Shown here in pieces: positions 8,499-18,000 of a stretch of DNA of 39,944 nucleotides (the stretch's first letter is position 1; the number at the start of each line of letters is the position of its first letter). This DNA comes from Methanobacteriota archaeon. Its GTDB lineage: Archaea > Thermoplasmatota > Poseidoniia > Poseidoniales > Poseidoniaceae. The stretch covers positions 1 to 39,944 of the forward strand of contig JAAZXA010000095.1 of NCBI GenBank assembly GCA_014240385.1, in the 5' to 3' direction. The notes below the pieces were generated by a model. The model saw only the letters and a list, made by a program, of their open reading frames with translations, searched no databases and was not told the DNA's origin. The position numbers and the translations under genes are program-made.

Positions 8499-9254
8499 AT
8501 GTTTTCAACTACCACCTCATGCTGCTCACCAATGGAAGCCCTGCTATCGGCCGCTAAGTCTCTCTCTGCAGATTGCCGCGCAATTGCTGATAAAACACTA
8601 GTGAGTTCAGATAAAGTTGGGCTTTTTTACAATCCCTTGGAATATGCTTGGGCTCCACATCGTGAGTACATTCAGCGCTTCGGCGGTCTTGGTGCTAAGA
8701 CCTTGTTAGTTGGAATGAACCCCGGTCATGGCATGGGAAATACAGGTGTTCCATTCGGTTGTCCTGAACAAGTTCGTGAGACTCTTGGGATACGCGACTT
8801 AGAAGTTCATCAACCTCCTGTCCTCCACCCAAAGCGGCCTATTTACGGACTTGATTGCCCAAAGCCAGAAGTTTCTGGTCGGCGAATTTGGTCATTTCTA
8901 AGTGAATTGTATGGCAGTCCTGAAAAAATCCATCAAAATGTGTACATTGTCAATCACTGTCCATTGTGGATTTTTACCCCTACTGGAGGAAACTTAACTC
9001 CTGACAAGTTGAATAATGTCGAAGGTGGCAAATTATTACAACGCTGTGATCAACATTTGCTTGAAGTGGCAAAAATTCTTGATGTGAATAGAATTATTGC
9101 TGTTGGAAATTATTCTCACAAGAGAATATCTTCCTTAGATCATGGCGTAATTCTGATGAAAATCCCCCATCCGAGCCCAGCAAGTCCTTTGGCAAACCGA
9201 AATGGCGGAGCGGATTGGAGAGCCATTGTTAGAGGGGTATTGTTTCAAGACTGA
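8499..9254 (+). CDS. SMUG1-like uracil-DNA glycosylase
   Basis: The 251-residue product matches SMUG1, the single-strand-selective monofunctional uracil-DNA glycosylase, which removes uracil and oxidised pyrimidines in base excision repair. Motif 1 is GMNPGHGMGNTGVPFG with the water-positioning Asn74; motif 2 is HPSPASPLAN with catalytic His224. Both line up with the vertebrate enzyme, although motif 1 seems one residue shorter. FYNPLEYAWAPH and VYIVNHCPLW also fit. The start is ATG 8499; an in-frame ATG at 8532 would still keep the whole domain. It follows the radical SAM gene by 13 bases. Confidence 0.9.
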   Translation: MFSTTTSCCSPMEALLSAAKSLSADCRAIADKTLVSSDKVGLFYNPLEYAWAPHREYIQRFGGLGAKTLLVGMNPGHGMGNTGVPFGCPEQVRETLGIRDLEVHQPPVLHPKRPIYGLDCPKPEVSGRRIWSFLSELYGSPEKIHQNVYIVNHCPLWIFTPTGGNLTPDKLNNVEGGKLLQRCDQHLLEVAKILDVNRIIAVGNYSHKRISSLDHGVILMKIPHPSPASPLANRNGGADWRAIVRGVLFQD

Positions 9255-9264
9255 CCGGCCGGCC

Positions 9265-9275
9265 TTTCTTAAGTA
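9265..9275 (+). promoter_or_regulatory. TATA-like element of the acyl-CoA synthetase gene
   Basis: TTTCTTAAGTA begins 30 bases before the ATG at 9295, the expected spacing for an archaeal TATA box driving a leaderless transcript. It shares the TTAAGTA core with the element before the gene that starts at 1987. Confidence 0.5.
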
Positions 9276-9294
9276 GAACCGCACTTCGCAAGTC

Positions 9295-10812
9295 ATGGGG
9301 AATGCAGAGATGCAATGGGCTTGGCCAAAGGCAGATGCACATCGAGATTGGAGTCAACCGGTTGGTGACGACCCTCATACCTTGCATGAAATGCTGATGC
9401 AAAGCGTAGAACGCTTTGGCGAACAGCCCTGTTTTGGTTGGATACAGGAGAAAGGAATGGAAAGAGTTAATCTCAGTTATTCGGAGTTCTCATCACTAGT
9501 TGATTCAGTTGCTAAAGGCTTTGCTTCCAAGGGTCTGATTGGTGAGGAAAGAATCGCTTTAATCACCGACAATTGTATCGAATGGGCTGCCTCAGCCTAT
9601 GCTGCAAACCGCCTTGGCGCGGCTTATACCGGCATGTACACCCACCAACATGGTAGTGATTGGAAATTCATTATCGACGATTCATCTCCGACAATAATTA
9701 TCGTTTCAAATACCGGTGTGCTTGATAGATTGATTGCCAACCTATCTGACAAAGCAGAGGATTGGCCTTCAGGAGGAGTTATTCTACTTGGGGAAGAAGA
9801 AGCAAACGAATTACCACCAAATGGGGTTGAAGTTGAGAATTGGAGTTCATTTGTCAGTGCTGGTAGGGCCGCTCCCGCTCTTGAAAAACCTCGTTCAGAC
9901 CACAAGTCTTTGGCTTCTTTAATTTACACCAGTGGAACCACAGGTAATCCTAAAGGAGTCATGCTTTCTAATTGGAATTTGCTCTCAAATGTTATAGCGG
10001 TTCAATCTGTTTTCGAAATTTATGTTGGTGATAGAAATGCTGCATTCTTGCCTTGGGCGCACTCTTTTGGTAGTACTTTCGACCTTCATTATATGCTGCG
10101 TTCAGGAGTTCACATCAATTTGATTTCCGACCTAAAGCGCATTGCAGATGAATGCCAAGTTATCAAACCACATTGCATGCTTGCTGTTCCTCGTGTTTGG
10201 AATAAATTCCACGACCGTGTTAGTGCTCAATTCCAAACCAGTGGAGTGAAGCGTTTCATGTCTGGTCAGGCAAATCTGTATTCTGCAAAACGTATCCGCA
10301 AATCGGGAATCGATTGTGATGCAGTTCCTGCCAAGGGATTCAACGACAAATTATTTGATAAATTAGTTTGGAAGAAAGTGCGTGCCCGATTTGGCGGAAA
10401 CCTCCGCTTCGCTCTCTCAGGTGCTGCTGCTCTTTCCCCCGATATTGCCGGTTTCATTCAAAAAGTTGGATTCGCTATCTACGAGGGATATGGATTAACA
10501 GAGACATCACCCCTTGTTAGTGCGAATGGTTGGATGGGCAAAGGAAAATCACGCCTCCATACTGTAGGCCAACCAATCAGTGGAGTGAAAATAGTAATTG
10601 ACACCAGTGTTTGGGATGACCCTGACAGCCCCAATGATGGAGAAATAATCGTTTATGGTCCAAATGTCATGCAAGGTTATTGGAATAATCCAGAAGCAAC
10701 AGCCGATGTTATGACTGAGGATGGTGGTTTCAGAACAGGTGATCTCGGTCGTCTCTCTGATGATGGATATCTCGCTATCACAGGACGTGTGAAATCTCAA
10801 TTTAAACTTTAG
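9295..10812 (+). CDS. Long-chain acyl-CoA synthetase, N-terminal 505 residues, cut by in-frame TAG
   Basis: This is an ANL-superfamily (AMP-binding) enzyme that activates fatty acids to acyl-CoA through acyl-AMP. Visible motifs: the ATP-binding P-loop IYTSGTTGNPKGVMLS, the substrate/adenine motif YEGYGLTETSPL, the ribose-binding GFRTGDLG, and the hinge GRVKSQFKL. The frame stops at a TAG (10810-10812) directly after the hinge, where relatives continue with E-N-G-K-Y-V. Reading past that codon in the same frame gives NGKYVSPAPLEE and a complete C-terminal domain, for a total of 638 codons. The truncated product lacks the mobile C-terminal domain and the late lysine needed for adenylation, so it is probably inactive unless the stop is read through or is a sequence error. 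No other lesion is visible. Confidence 0.85.
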   Translation: MGNAEMQWAWPKADAHRDWSQPVGDDPHTLHEMLMQSVERFGEQPCFGWIQEKGMERVNLSYSEFSSLVDSVAKGFASKGLIGEERIALITDNCIEWAASAYAANRLGAAYTGMYTHQHGSDWKFIIDDSSPTIIIVSNTGVLDRLIANLSDKAEDWPSGGVILLGEEEANELPPNGVEVENWSSFVSAGRAAPALEKPRSDHKSLASLIYTSGTTGNPKGVMLSNWNLLSNVIAVQSVFEIYVGDRNAAFLPWAHSFGSTFDLHYMLRSGVHINLISDLKRIADECQVIKPHCMLAVPRVWNKFHDRVSAQFQTSGVKRFMSGQANLYSAKRIRKSGIDCDAVPAKGFNDKLFDKLVWKKVRARFGGNLRFALSGAAALSPDIAGFIQKVGFAIYEGYGLTETSPLVSANGWMGKGKSRLHTVGQPISGVKIVIDTSVWDDPDSPNDGEIIVYGPNVMQGYWNNPEATADVMTEDGGFRTGDLGRLSDDGYLAITGRVKSQFKL

Positions 10813-11211
10813 AATGGCAAATATGTCTCCCCCGCACCACTTGAGGAGAATCTGAAACTTTCTCCTTTGATTGAACAATGTGTGGTTGATGGAAGAAACC
10901 GTAAACACACCTACTTGATAATTCACCCAAATAAGGAAGCGATGGAACCAGCACTCAAAGCATCTGGTTTGATAATAAGTGGAGATTGGAAACAAATATG
11001 CGCTGATGCAGCTGTTCGCTCATGGTTATTAGATGAACTATGTGATAATTGTATGGAAAAGCCGACGTGGAAAGGGTTTGAAAAGCCAGATGCAGTTATC
11101 CTAGATTCAGAAGAATGGTCTACCGATAACGACCTATTAACTCCAAGTTTAAAGGTAAAGTTACGAAACCTAATGAGTCGCCACGAAGAGGAAATAAACT
11201 CCTTGAATTAA
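10813..11211 (+). pseudogene. C-terminal domain of the acyl-CoA synthetase, downstream of the TAG
   Basis: This stretch continues the same reading frame immediately after the TAG for 132 codons to TAA. It begins NGKYVSPAPLEENLKLSPLI, the conserved start of the C-terminal domain of long-chain acyl-CoA synthetases, and includes LLTPSLKVKLRNL near the end, corresponding to the TxTLKxKR region that holds the catalytic lysine in this family. It has no convincing start codon of its own (the first alternative is a TTG at 10867), so it is not an independent gene. The intact coding quality up to the final stop means the lesion is very recent, artefactual or tolerated. Confidence 0.8.
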
Positions 11212-11231
11212 GAATTGGAATAAAGAGGGAA

Positions 11232-11246
11232 TGCTGTTTTTCAGCA
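11232..11246. terminator. Small T-loop hairpin after the synthetase
   Basis: TGCTG and CAGCA flank a loop of five T, 20 bases after the TAA of the acyl-CoA synthetase frame. The stem is only five pairs, so a transcript end here is possible but weak. Confidence 0.25.
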
Positions 11247-11271
11247 ATTTGATGAGAATGTCGGCCCGTGG

Positions 11272-11280
11272 TTTATTTAC
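11272..11280 (+). promoter_or_regulatory. TATA-like element before the small membrane protein
   Basis: TTTATTTAC is a good match to an archaeal TATA box. It begins 44 bases before the ATG at 11316 and 20 bases before a seven-codon open frame (11292-11315) that ends directly against that ATG, so transcription could start just upstream of the mini-frame. Confidence 0.4.
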
Positions 11281-11315
11281 TTCCGAGGATGATGGAGTGT
11301 CGGACGGAGATGTAA

Positions 11316-11618
11316 ATGACGGGGGAATCCTTGGCCAAATCACCCCCTAAGAAGACTTTGTTACGATTGTGGATTGAACGGCCTTTGGGTATTGGAGTGA
11401 TTATTGGAATAGTCGCAGGGAGTCTAAATTCGATTATGCTTGGCGTTCCTATGCTGCCTTCAATACTAGTTGGTTCTATACTTGGCTTGGCAGTTTGTAC
11501 AATAGGATGTCCTGCCATGAGAACTAAAATGCTGGCAAGGCGAGAACGAAAAAGAATGCCGAGTGTGAATGACTCGAAGAGAGTTCGTGCCACCTCAGCC
11601 TTTTCTACATTCGACTAA
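11316..11618 (+). CDS. Small two-span membrane protein, unrecognised
   Basis: The 100-residue product has a basic N-terminus, then two hydrophobic segments (about residues 25-45, GIGVIIGIVAGSL..., and 46-66, LPSILVGSILGLAVCTIG) and a very basic tail (KMLARRERKRM), so the ends probably face the cytoplasm. I do not recognise a family. A seven-codon frame (11292-11315) abuts its ATG. The ABC-F gene follows 50 bases later and may be co-transcribed. Confidence 0.6.
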   Translation: MTGESLAKSPPKKTLLRLWIERPLGIGVIIGIVAGSLNSIMLGVPMLPSILVGSILGLAVCTIGCPAMRTKMLARRERKRMPSVNDSKRVRATSAFSTFD

Positions 11619-11645
11619 AGCACCGGAACAGACTTCAAGGGAGCG

Positions 11646-11661
11646 CCAGCCGACGGGCTGG
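11646..11661 (+). promoter_or_regulatory. GC-rich hairpin just before the ABC-F start
   Basis: CCAGCC GACG GGCTGG forms a six-pair GC stem with a four-base loop, ending seven bases before the ATG at 11669. In the mRNA it would lie in or next to the ribosome landing site. ABC-F genes are often controlled through their leader in bacteria, so a regulatory role is possible; no T-run follows. Confidence 0.35.
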
Positions 11662-11668
11662 GAGTAGC

Positions 11669-13303
11669 ATGTCTAGGCAACTAATCAGTGTCGAAGAAAT
11701 CTCCCGTTCATTTGGTGCAGTAGACGTTTTGTCTGATGTCTCATTCTTAATCAATGAAGGCGACCGTATCGGTATCGTTGGGCATAATGGAGCCGGTAAA
11801 ACCACTCTACTCAATACAATTAGTGAGCAGAAGCAAGATATGGGTGATATTGAATTTGCCGAAGGTCTTCGTATAGCATACTTGACTCAAGTTCGCGATA
11901 TTGAAGATGATGCCACAATTGAAGAGGAATTAGCGAGAAAAGGTAGGCAGTTCCTCGAACTGGAAGAAGAAATATCTGCTATCGAGTTAGATATGGGCAA
12001 GCCAGAATTTTACGAGGGAAATTGGCAACCTGTACTCGACCGCTATGCGGAATTACAACAAATGTTAGCAAGTAGTGGTGGAGCAAATGTTGCATTACGG
12101 GCAAAAGCAATCCTCGAAAAGCTTGGCTTAAGTCACCATCCTATGGGATTGAAAGTGAACAAGTTATCAGGGGGAGAAAGGGCAAAACTGGCTTTGGCGA
12201 GACAACTTGTAGGGTTAGATGGCATTGATATGTTATTCCTTGACGAACCAACCAATCACTTGGATATTGAGACCACAGAATGGTTAGAACTGTTCCTGCG
12301 AGATTTCCATGGAACCATGATTATGGTTAGCCACGACCGTTATTTCCTAGATCAAGTCTGTACTAGAATTCTTGAAATTGAGAACCAAATGGTATGGCAA
12401 TATGCAGGGAATTACAGCAAGCATCTCAAGCAAAAAATCGCTAATGAAGCAGCCCTTGGTGATCTGATAAATACTATTGATAAAAAAATCAAACATACTC
12501 TTTCAGGCCTTCAACATATGAAGAGAAATAACAAGTTCGATAAATCTATTTCAGCCAAGCATAAGATGATTGAGCGCATGCAAAAAGAGCGGAAAGCCTT
12601 GGTTGCAAGAGTTCCAAAGCAGCGCAAGGGCATGCAGTTCAATCTTGAATCCGTGGACAAAGCATCTCTTGACGTACTAGAATTAGAAGCAGTCTACAAG
12701 CGCTTCGATGGATTAAAACAACCAATATTAAGCAATGCAGAATTATTCATCAACAAAGGGATGAAAATCGGAATTGTCGGTGGTAATGGAGTTGGAAAAA
12801 CAACCTTATTGAAAATGATAAATGGCGACGAAGAAATCGATACTGGGAAACTTGAGGTCAGCCCTGGAGTTATAATCGGCTATTTCCACCAAGACCATAG
12901 AACCCTTGATTTCGATCTAACTCCTGTTAAACAAATAGAAAAATTACGACCTGATTTAGATTATGGAGAAGTAAGGGCCGCCTTAGGTCGATTCCAATTT
13001 GGCAAAGAACAAGTGGCTACAAAACTTCAGAAATTATCTGGCGGGGAAAGAGCAAGGGTTGCCTTACTCCAACTACTTCTTGAGGACAATAATCTATTGT
13101 TAATGGATGAACCAACCAACCACTTGGACGTTGATGCAAAAGAAAGTCTTGAAGGAGCACTCAACCAATATGACGGCTCTTTGATGATGGTTAGTCACGA
13201 CCGCTGGTTCTTAGACCAAACTGTGAATTGGATTCTTGAATTAAAGAACGGCAAACTAAAGATGTACAAAGGGAATTATTCCGATTACATTGCTGCTCGG
13301 TAA
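11669..13303 (+). CDS. ABC-F family ATPase
   Basis: The 544-residue protein has two ABC ATPase domains and no membrane spans, the hallmark of the ABC-F family that acts on ribosomes (EttA/Uup/Vga type). Domain 1 has Walker A GHNGAGKTT, signature LSGGERAKLALARQL and Walker B LFLDEPTNHLD. Domain 2 has Walker A GGNGVGKTT, signature LSGGERARVALLQLL and Walker B LLMDEPTNHLD. A charged interdomain linker (about residues 245-330, rich in Lys and Arg) is the P-site tRNA interaction motif in characterised members. The role is translation-related by family knowledge; the exact subfamily cannot be read here. Its 3' end overlaps the convergent NAD(P)H-hydrate gene by 19 bases. Confidence 0.9.
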   Translation: MSRQLISVEEISRSFGAVDVLSDVSFLINEGDRIGIVGHNGAGKTTLLNTISEQKQDMGDIEFAEGLRIAYLTQVRDIEDDATIEEELARKGRQFLELEEEISAIELDMGKPEFYEGNWQPVLDRYAELQQMLASSGGANVALRAKAILEKLGLSHHPMGLKVNKLSGGERAKLALARQLVGLDGIDMLFLDEPTNHLDIETTEWLELFLRDFHGTMIMVSHDRYFLDQVCTRILEIENQMVWQYAGNYSKHLKQKIANEAALGDLINTIDKKIKHTLSGLQHMKRNNKFDKSISAKHKMIERMQKERKALVARVPKQRKGMQFNLESVDKASLDVLELEAVYKRFDGLKQPILSNAELFINKGMKIGIVGGNGVGKTTLLKMINGDEEIDTGKLEVSPGVIIGYFHQDHRTLDFDLTPVKQIEKLRPDLDYGEVRAALGRFQFGKEQVATKLQKLSGGERARVALLQLLLEDNNLLLMDEPTNHLDVDAKESLEGALNQYDGSLMMVSHDRWFLDQTVNWILELKNGKLKMYKGNYSDYIAAR

Positions 13304-14850
13304 GCCAAAGCCTTGGCCAAAAAAAGAGGGATATCCGAGGCGACCATTCCCAAGCCCAATTCTGCTTCAGCCATTTTCCCAGCCTCTCTTAACAAATAAG
13401 ATGCTAAGCGTGTAGCTGGCCACGGCGCCATTCCAACAGCAAGCAGTCCACCAATTGCACCAGCGAGTAAATCTCCAGTGCCACCCATGGCCATTCTTGC
13501 TGAACCTTGCGATGATTGACAATATCTTCTATTAATCCCCCAAATGTGGTCCACCGCACCTGTTTCGATAATTACTGCATTTTCCTCATCAGGAGTGAAT
13601 TGTCGCCAATTAGATTCTTTCATCAATGAGTCTAGTACTTCTGGACAAGTGATGCCCTCCAACCATGATTCCAATTCTTTGGAGTGAGGAGTGATAACAA
13701 CCTTCAATCCAGCCAACGTATTCCTTTTGGGGAGTGCTTTGATCGCATCAGCATCGATAACGGTTGGTATCCCTCTTAATGTTGCAAGAACCAATAACTC
13801 CCTAACTGCATCTAAGGTTTCTTCTGCATCACCAAGCCCAGGTCCGATGACAATCGCTTGAATTCCTCGGCCGCTTTTCATTCTCTGTTCTAGGGTTGGA
13901 ATACTGTTGAGAGAAAGGATTTCTTCATCGGGTATCTTTTCGGGAATCAATTCAGTTGGCCATGAAATTCTTGCACTTGCGGAAGATGGCATTGCAACAT
14001 GAACCAAATCAGCACCCATCCTTGCTGCCGCCATTCCCGACAGGATGGGAGCGCCATGATAAGGCCCCCCACCAATAATCAAAACACGGCCTCTATCCCC
14101 CTTTTTCGCATCGGCTTTCAAGGCAGGGTACCTCAGTAAATCACCAATTCCAGGATTAATGGTTTCATCTGGCCAAGGTAATGAAGCAACCTTGATTCCA
14201 CCAACTCCATTTGCAATATTGCCTACTTCATTGAGGAGGCCCATTTTTGGCGCATGAAAAGTCAAAGTTCGGCCAGCATTCATTTGCTTTGTAGAACACA
14301 ATCCAGTCGGAACATCACAGGCTAGTACCCTTGGAAATTGTACTTCAAATCTAGCCATCAACCAATCCATTACTTCGCCTACAGAATCCCTCGGTAAAGC
14401 AGGCGTCCCTGGCCCTAGTGGGCCAACTCCTAAGAGGCAATCAACCAACATTAACACCTTTCGATCACGAGGAATTGGAATAGACCAACTATTTCCCTCC
14501 CAGCAATGTATTGATACTCCTGCACTCTTAGCAGTATTACGCATATCTTGCGAAATATCGCCTTTTTGTTGAGTATGGCTGGCAAGAATTCTGACCGTCA
14601 ATGGTGAGTCGGACCACAATGAAAACAAGGCGCTAGCAGCAACATAGCCATCACCCCCATTATTTCCTGGACCACAGAGAAACCAAACTTCGCCAAGTCC
14701 TCCCCTCCCTTCTACGCCACTAATGACTTCACTAGCAAGAGATGCACCTGCTGAAATCATCAATTCTGAAAGTTCCACACCAAGGGCTGCTGCATTCGCA
14801 TCAAAGACCGCACTTTCGGCCCAATGCATTAGCCAGCCGCTGTCGCCCAT
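13285..14850 (-). CDS. nnr: Bifunctional NAD(P)H-hydrate repair enzyme (epimerase/dehydratase)
   Basis: The 521-residue product fuses the two enzymes that repair hydrated NAD(P)H. The N-terminal half is the NAD(P)HX epimerase (YjeF_N, Rossmann-like), with LCGPGNNGGDGYVAA as its signature. The C-terminal half is the ADP-dependent dehydratase of the ribokinase fold, with VLIIGGGPYHGAP, IVIGPGLGD and the nucleotide-loop MAMGGTGDLLAGAIGG. The length agrees with bacterial Nnr. ATG at 14850 is chosen; a TTG immediately upstream is also open. It is divergent from icmF (155 bases between starts) and overlaps abc-F tail to tail. Confidence 0.92.
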   Translation of the reverse strand: MGDSGWLMHWAESAVFDANAAALGVELSELMISAGASLASEVISGVEGRGGLGEVWFLCGPGNNGGDGYVAASALFSLWSDSPLTVRILASHTQQKGDISQDMRNTAKSAGVSIHCWEGNSWSIPIPRDRKVLMLVDCLLGVGPLGPGTPALPRDSVGEVMDWLMARFEVQFPRVLACDVPTGLCSTKQMNAGRTLTFHAPKMGLLNEVGNIANGVGGIKVASLPWPDETINPGIGDLLRYPALKADAKKGDRGRVLIIGGGPYHGAPILSGMAAARMGADLVHVAMPSSASARISWPTELIPEKIPDEEILSLNSIPTLEQRMKSGRGIQAIVIGPGLGDAEETLDAVRELLVLATLRGIPTVIDADAIKALPKRNTLAGLKVVITPHSKELESWLEGITCPEVLDSLMKESNWRQFTPDEENAVIIETGAVDHIWGINRRYCQSSQGSARMAMGGTGDLLAGAIGGLLAVGMAPWPATRLASYLLREAGKMAEAELGLGMVASDIPLFLAKALAYRAAM

Positions 14851-14945
14851 CAACCGCCGATAAGTGCCAAGGTTGATTATTCATTCATTCCAAGGTGGTA
14901 CTATTTCATTAGGAATTATCAAGTCCTTGATGAAGGTAAATGGCC

Positions 14946-14955
14946 TTTTCTTAGG
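14946..14955 (+). promoter_or_regulatory. Possible TATA-like element of icmF
   Basis: TTTTCTTAGG lies 60 bases before the ATG at 15006 and exactly 30 bases before an in-frame TTG at 14976, the same spacing as the TTTCTTAAGTA element at 9265. It is the best candidate promoter in the 155-base divergent region. No cobalamin-riboswitch-like structure was seen there. Confidence 0.3.
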
Positions 14956-15005
14956 CTTCCACCTCTGTCGAAGAGTTGTTGAAGCCAGCACCGCTGCCAA
15001 CTAAT

Positions 15006-18000
15006 ATGCAGACAGCCGAAGAAGCCGTAGGTTTCTCGACTTCGACTGGCCCCGTAAGGGTAATCACTGCTGCTTCACTATTCGATGGTCACGATGCTGC
15101 AATCAACGTCATGCGCCGCTTAATCCAAAGTGCTGGAGCAGAAGTCATTCATTTGGGACATGACCGTTCAGCCAAGGATGTGGTAGATTGCGCCATTCAG
15201 GAAGACGCCCATGCTATCGCCCTAACCTCCTATCAAGGCGGCCACATGGAATACATGACCTACATCCGCCAATTATTGGATGATGCTGGTTGCTCTCATG
15301 TCCGCATTTTCGCTGGCGGTGGCTGCACCATAACTCCGCCAGAAATTCGCGACCTACATGCGGCTGGAATCTCTCGAATCTATTCTCCTGAAGATGGCCG
15401 CAAAATGGGATTACTTGGCATGATAGACCACTTGATGGGTATTGCCAGTAAAGTTGACCTAATTTCTGAACAGCGACTCTCAACCCTAAACGAGGCAGTA
15501 ACTTGTCAAGATATGGATAAAGTCAGTCTTCTTCTAACCCTATCAGAATCTGCTGATGATGCCACTTTCAAAGAGTATTTGGAAAAATGTCGCTCATCTT
15601 CTGGCGATGTACCTGTGATTGGATTTACCGGCACAGGTGGAGCAGGGAAGTCGAGCCTTCTTGATGAGTTGATGCTTAGGATTCAACGCGACAATCCTGA
15701 ACTGAAGGTCTGCCTACTATGTGTTGACCCCACTCGAAAGCGCACTGGTGGGGCCTTGCTTGGAGACCGGATTCGAATGAATTCCCTATCGAATAATAAT
15801 CTCTTCATGCGTTCTTTAGCCAGTCGAGGCTCTGGTTCTGAAATTTCTACTAATCTAGACAAAGCCATTGACGTTGCCAAGGCTGTTGGATTCGATTTGA
15901 TATTCTGTGAGACCAGCGGCATCGGTCAAGGTAGCGATGCAATAACTTCAGTTGCTGACCACTCCATCTATGTAATGACTGCAGAGTTTGGCGCTCATAC
16001 TCAACTTGAGAAAATTGAAATGTTGGATGTTGCCAATTGGGTTGTGCTCAACAAGTACGAAAAGCGAGGTAGTGAAGATGCATTGCGGGCAATTCGCAAG
16101 CAAGTTCGTCGAAATCGTAACCTCTTCGATGCCACTGATGAAGACTTACCGGTTGTTGCAACAATCGCTAGTCAATTTGCTGACCCTGGAATAGATGTGC
16201 TTTGGAAAAAGGTCGCAAATGTAGTTGGCGCCAACTACTCTGAACCACTCGGTCAAATTGGAGTAGGAAAGGGAGTTATTCCTCCAGAGCGTGTCCACTA
16301 TCTTTCAGAAATCTCTTCAGTTGTTAGGGAATATCACGCTCAAAATGGCAGTGTTGCAGAGAAGTTGCGAACTATGCAGCACCTCGAAACAGCAGGCAAA
16401 GAATTGCCTTCAATCAAGAGTGAAGTTGAGGCACACCTTGCTGAATTACGCATAGAGATCGCAGAAGCAAGTCAAGTCGTTTCAGATTTCAGAGACTTAG
16501 CCGAGCAATATTCCAGTGGAGAATTCACCTACTATGTTCGTGGAAAACCGTTCACAGTCTCAACGGTTACAGAATCACTCTCTCATCAGATGATTCCTCG
16601 TGTCGCACTTCCGAAGTATACCGATGATGGAGACATGTATAATTGGATATCAAGAGAGAATGCACCCGGGCATTTCCCATTCACAGCAGGAGTATTTCCT
16701 TTCAAGCGAACAGATGAGTTGAGTGCTCGTATGTTCGCTGGAGAAGGAGAGGGAGAGAAGACAAACCGTCGATTCCATCTTCTTTCTCAAGGCCAAGATT
16801 ACGTTCGCCTATCAACCGCATTTGACAGTGTAACTCTGTATGGCCGTGACCCTGACCGTCGCCCTGATATTTGGGGTAAGGTCGGTAATTCCGGTGTTTC
16901 AATCGCTAGCATAGATGATACTAAGCGCCTCTATTCTGGATTCGATTTGTGTGATGCAAACACCTCTGTTTCAATGACAATCAATGGACCTGCTCCTGTT
17001 ATTCTTGCATTCTATCTCAATGCAGCAATCGACCAACAAGTCGAGAAACATCTGCAATTAGAGGCAGATGCTAGTGGTTACCGTGGTGATTTACCAGAAG
17101 GCCATGATGGATTTGGACTTGCTACAGTTGGCAAGCGTGGTGATGGGATGGTTGATGCCAAGACATATGCCGAAATCAAGGCTAAGACGTTGCAGACGGT
17201 TAGAGGAACTGTCCAGGCTGACATCCTCAAGGAAGACCAAGCCCAAAACACCTGTATTTTCTCTACTCCATTCGCACTGAAGATGATGGGGGACGTTCAG
17301 CAGTACTACATCGATAACGGTGTCCGTAATCACTACTCAGTATCAATATCTGGATATCACATTGCTGAGGCTGGAGCAAACCCAATCACACAATTGGCAC
17401 TAACTCTCGCTAACGGTTTCACCTATGTTGAGTATTACCGAAGCAGAGGAATGGATGTTGCAGAATTCGCCCCAAACCTCTCGTTCTTCTTTTCAAACGG
17501 TCTAGACCCTGAGTACACCGTTATTGGAAGAGTTGCACGTCGTATCTGGGCTGTGACAATGCGTGACTTGTATGGTGCGGATGCTAAAAGCCAGAAATTG
17601 AAGTATCATATCCAGACTAGCGGGAGAAGTCTTCACGCACAAGAAATCGATTTCAATGACATTCGTACCACTCTGCAAGCCCTTCTTGCAATTCAGGATA
17701 ATGCAAACTCATTGCATACCAATGCGTATGATGAGGCGATTACTACACCAACTGAAGAGTCGGTTCGCAGAGCACTTGCAATTCAGTTGATTGTCAACAA
17801 AGAAAGTGGTTGGACCAAGACTGAGAATCCAATGCAGGGTTCATTCATCGTTGAGGAACTGACCGACTTAGTCGAAGAAGCAGTTCTTCAGGAATTCGAA
17901 GCACTATCTCGTAGAGGTGGAGTTCTGGGTGCTATGGAGACTATGTACCAGCGTGGTAAGATCCAAGATGAAAGTATGTATTATGAGCATATGAAGCATG

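Noticed and set aside
10810-10812. TAG read as pyrrolysine
   Set aside because: TAG is an ordinary stop for several other genes in the window, the family has a normal residue at this site, and no pylT-like tRNA is seen here.
10867-11211. Independent 114-residue gene starting at TTG 10867
   Set aside because: It is the uninterrupted continuation of the acyl-CoA synthetase frame; the 18 codons before it are also conserved family sequence.
14854-15005. Cobalamin riboswitch before icmF
   Set aside because: The 152 bases show no recognisable B12-box or multi-stem structure, and the region is shared with divergent nnr.
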